A stretch of DNA of 64,000 bases from Propionibacterium sp. (lineage in GTDB: Bacteria; Actinomycetota; Actinomycetes; Propionibacteriales; Propionibacteriaceae), in NCBI GenBank assembly GCA_012839035.1, contig DUOB01000151.1, forward strand, positions 1 through 64,000, in the 5' to 3' direction. Under the pieces are notes generated by a model. That model was not told the DNA's origin. It worked only from the letters and a program-made list of their open reading frames with translations, and searched no databases. How positions within the stretch are numbered: position 1 is the first letter of the stretch; each line of letters starts with the position of its first letter. The position numbers were made by a program, and so were the translations under genes. Below, piece after piece: positions 62,449 through 64,000 of this stretch.

Positions 62449-63461
62449 CGGCGACGTCCTCCCAACAGCAGGGCGATGAACGCTATCCCGCCCACGAATT
62501 CAATGATGACGCTCAGCACGGTGCCCTGGTCGAACACATGCTCCAGCACCGCCTGACCGCCGACGAGCGTGATGATGGCCAACAGGCCGGCGCCGACGAG
62601 AGTGTGGGCATGCCGGTGGCTCCCCACCACGAGATAGGCCAGGTTGGCCACCAGCAACCCGAAGAAGGTGATCGGTCCGACCAGGGCGGTTGAGATCGAG
62701 ACCAGGATCGACACCGCGATCAGGACTCGCAGCAGAGCCCGGCGGTGGTCCACGCCCAGCCCCGTGGCCACGTCGGGACCCAGCGCGAGGACGTCCAGCG
62801 CATGCCTCGCCCGCCAGACGACCACACAGGTGCCCGTGATCAGGACGGCCGCGACCACGAGCAGGCTCGGCTGGACGGAGGTGAACGACGCGAACAGGCG
62901 GTTCTGCAGGACGAGGAAGGCGTTCGGTTCCATGATCCGCTGCAACAGGGCGGCAATTGATCGCAGCAGCGTGCCGGCCACGATGCCGATGAGCACCAAC
63001 AGGTGGACGGAGCGGCCCATCCGGGTGAGCAGGGTGGTGAACAGCGCGACCGACAGGCCCGTCATGACGACGGTGTTGATCCCGAACTGGGCGACCGGCC
63101 CGAGCGCATTCACGCCAACGACGCCGAGAAAGAAGATGCCTGCCGTCTGGAGCAGCACGAACAGTGAGTCGAAGCCCATGATCGACGGCGTCAGGATGCG
63201 GTTGGTCGTGATGGTGTGGAACAGCACGGTGGAGACGGCCACCGCGCACCCGACGAGCACGAGGGCCGCCACCTTGCGGGTGCGATAGGCGAGGACGAAG
63301 TCCAGATTGCCGCCGGAGTCGATGAGATAGTACGCAGCGATCGCGCCCAGGGCACCGAGCAGCAGGAGCAGAAGACGTACGCCCGGACGGACTCCCGGCC
63401 GGGCAGTCCTTCGGGCGGGAGGCCGGCTGGTGGGCGTGTGGGCGGTGGACAGGGCTGTCAT
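62445..63461 (-). CDS. Iron-chelate ABC transporter permease (FecCD family)
   Basis: 338 residues, about nine to ten transmembrane helices. TITTNRILTPSIMGFDSLFVLLQT (given in short) and GPITFFGLLVANLAYLVVG are typical of the second permease of YclNOP/CeuBCD-type importers. The gene overlaps both neighbours by 4 bp (ATGA), forming a tight operon. Short polar, Arg/Pro-rich N-terminus. Confidence 0.9.
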   Translation of the reverse strand: MTALSTAHTPTSRPPARRTARPGVRPGVRLLLLLLGALGAIAAYYLIDSGGNLDFVLAYRTRKVAALVLVGCAVAVSTVLFHTITTNRILTPSIMGFDSLFVLLQTAGIFFLGVVGVNALGPVAQFGINTVVMTGLSVALFTTLLTRMGRSVHLLVLIGIVAGTLLRSIAALLQRIMEPNAFLVLQNRLFASFTSVQPSLLVVAAVLITGTCVVVWRARHALDVLALGPDVATGLGVDHRRALLRVLIAVSILVSISTALVGPITFFGLLVANLAYLVVGSHRHAHTLVGAGLLAIITLVGGQAVLEHVFDQGTVLSVIIEFVGGIAFIALLLGGRRR

Positions 63462-64000
63462 CGCAGGGCCCTCCGCCGAAGGAGCAGGCTCAGGAAGAGG
63501 GCTGCGCCGATGACACCCACGATGATGCCGACCGGCAGCTCATAGGGATGATTCAGAATCCGGGCGAGGATGTCGCAGGCCAGCACGAATCCGGCACCAC
63601 CCAGGCACACGACGGGCAACGACCGCCGCAGGTTGTCGCCCATCATCATGCTGATGAGGTTCGGCACCACGAGCCCGAGGAATGGCAGCCCGCCGACGAC
63701 CACGACGCAGACCGCCGCGCTGACAGCGACGATCCCGAGACCGACGGCCATGACCGCGCGGTGGTTGATGCCGAGACCGGTGGCGTGATCCTTGCCCAGC
63801 CCGGCCAGCGTGAAGCGGTCCGCGAACACATAGGTGATGACGAGCAGCACCGCCACCACCCAGAGCAGCTCGAACCGGCCACGGATGACACCGGAGAAGT
63901 CACCGGTGAGCCACACGGTCATCGTCTGCAGCAGATCGAAGCGATAGGCGACGAACGTTGTCGCGGCGGCGATGACGCCGGAGAGCATGAGCCCGACCAG
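63458..64000 (-). CDS. Iron-chelate ABC transporter permease (FecCD family), 3' part
   Basis: Runs off the right edge; about 180 C-terminal residues are in the window. LTGDFSGVIRGRFELLW, LGLGIVAVSAAVCVVVVGGLPFLGLVVPN (in short) and HPYELPVGIIVGVIGAALFL-like ends match the first permease of the same importer (YclN/CeuB-like). Four to five hydrophobic helices are visible. The true start is outside; the ATG at 63988 is internal. ATGA overlap with the downstream permease. Confidence 0.88.
   Translation of the reverse strand: MVGLMLSGVIAAATTFVAYRFDLLQTMTVWLTGDFSGVIRGRFELLWVVAVLLVITYVFADRFTLAGLGKDHATGLGINHRAVMAVGLGIVAVSAAVCVVVVGGLPFLGLVVPNLISMMMGDNLRRSLPVVCLGGAGFVLACDILARILNHPYELPVGIIVGVIGAALFLSLLLRRRALR

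Noticed and set aside
1-64000. tRNA or rRNA genes, CRISPR arrays, insertion sequences, prophage, attachment sites or a replication origin
   Set aside because: No T-loop-like GGTTCGAATCC pattern in a cloverleaf context, no regularly spaced repeats, no transposase or integrase motifs and no DnaA-box cluster were seen while reading both strands.

Overview
The window is a high-GC (roughly two thirds or more G+C), gene-dense piece of an actinobacterial chromosome. The actinobacterial assignment rests on gene content and order: a hisDCBH run with a PriA/HisA-type isomerase, yebC-ruvC-ruvA-ruvB-yajC-secD-secF-apt-relA, a DUF349 protein, hisS and aspS, and alaS-ruvX-mltG-aroE-aroC-aroK-aroB. GTG starts and apparently leaderless genes with a TANNNT -10 hexamer 6-8 nt before the start codon fit this. 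I lean towards the Propionibacteriales, but that is inference and not proven here. I found no rRNA, tRNA, CRISPR array, insertion sequence or phage gene.

Layout. 1-6.9 kb: end of a membrane-anchored protein, dnaE, two membrane proteins (the second a YhfC-type intramembrane protease), then ybaK and a DUF554 protein on the minus strand. 7.0-10.7 kb: hisD-hisC-hisB-hisH. 10.7-16.5 kb: a surface-glycan cassette between hisH and hisA, with a polysialyltransferase-like protein and two family-2 glycosyltransferases (minus), and divergently a NeuB-type nonulosonate synthase, a second putative sialyltransferase-like protein and a PaaI-type thioesterase (plus). 16.6-17.4 kb: hisA/priA with its own promoter and an unusual acidic tail. 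17.4-23.2 kb: a probable lipid cassette (fatty-acyl reductase/HAD fusion, LarA-like protein, PlsC-like protein with an altered active-site motif), then a tandem GNAT protein. 23.2-35.2 kb: yebC, ruvCAB, yajC-secDF, apt, a potassium channel, relA, and a convergent DUF349 gene. 35.2-43.1 kb: a metallo-hydrolase, hisS, a YcxB-like gene with a stop codon in its likely original 5' end, a lower-GC pair (isochorismatase-family hydrolase and divergent AraC regulator), aspS, and a YdcF protein. 43.2-49 kb: a small unknown gene, a YbhB protein, a glutamate-cysteine-ligase-family protein, rarA, a peptidase E-like protein and two small membrane proteins. 49-57.2 kb: alaS-ruvX-mltG-aroECKB. 57.3-58.1 kb: a secreted two-domain protein ending in a truncated sorting-signal-like motif. 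58.1-64 kb (minus): a UvrA-like ABC ATPase, an aminoglycoside-phosphotransferase-like kinase, a small unknown protein and an iron-chelate ABC importer running off the right edge.

Most of the window is housekeeping: replication and repair (dnaE, ruvABC, ruvX, rarA), protein export (yajC-secDF), translation (hisS, aspS, alaS, ybaK), the stringent response (relA) and histidine and shikimate biosynthesis. The least ordinary parts are the nonulosonate-type glycan cassette that separates hisH from hisA, the reductase/LarA-like/PlsC-like cassette, the secreted duplicated-domain protein, and an apparently over-represented palindrome, GCGTACGC, whose core often coincides with the otherwise rare Val codon GTA. 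The best candidates for something undescribed are the combination of the two cassettes around hisA and the iterated palindrome.
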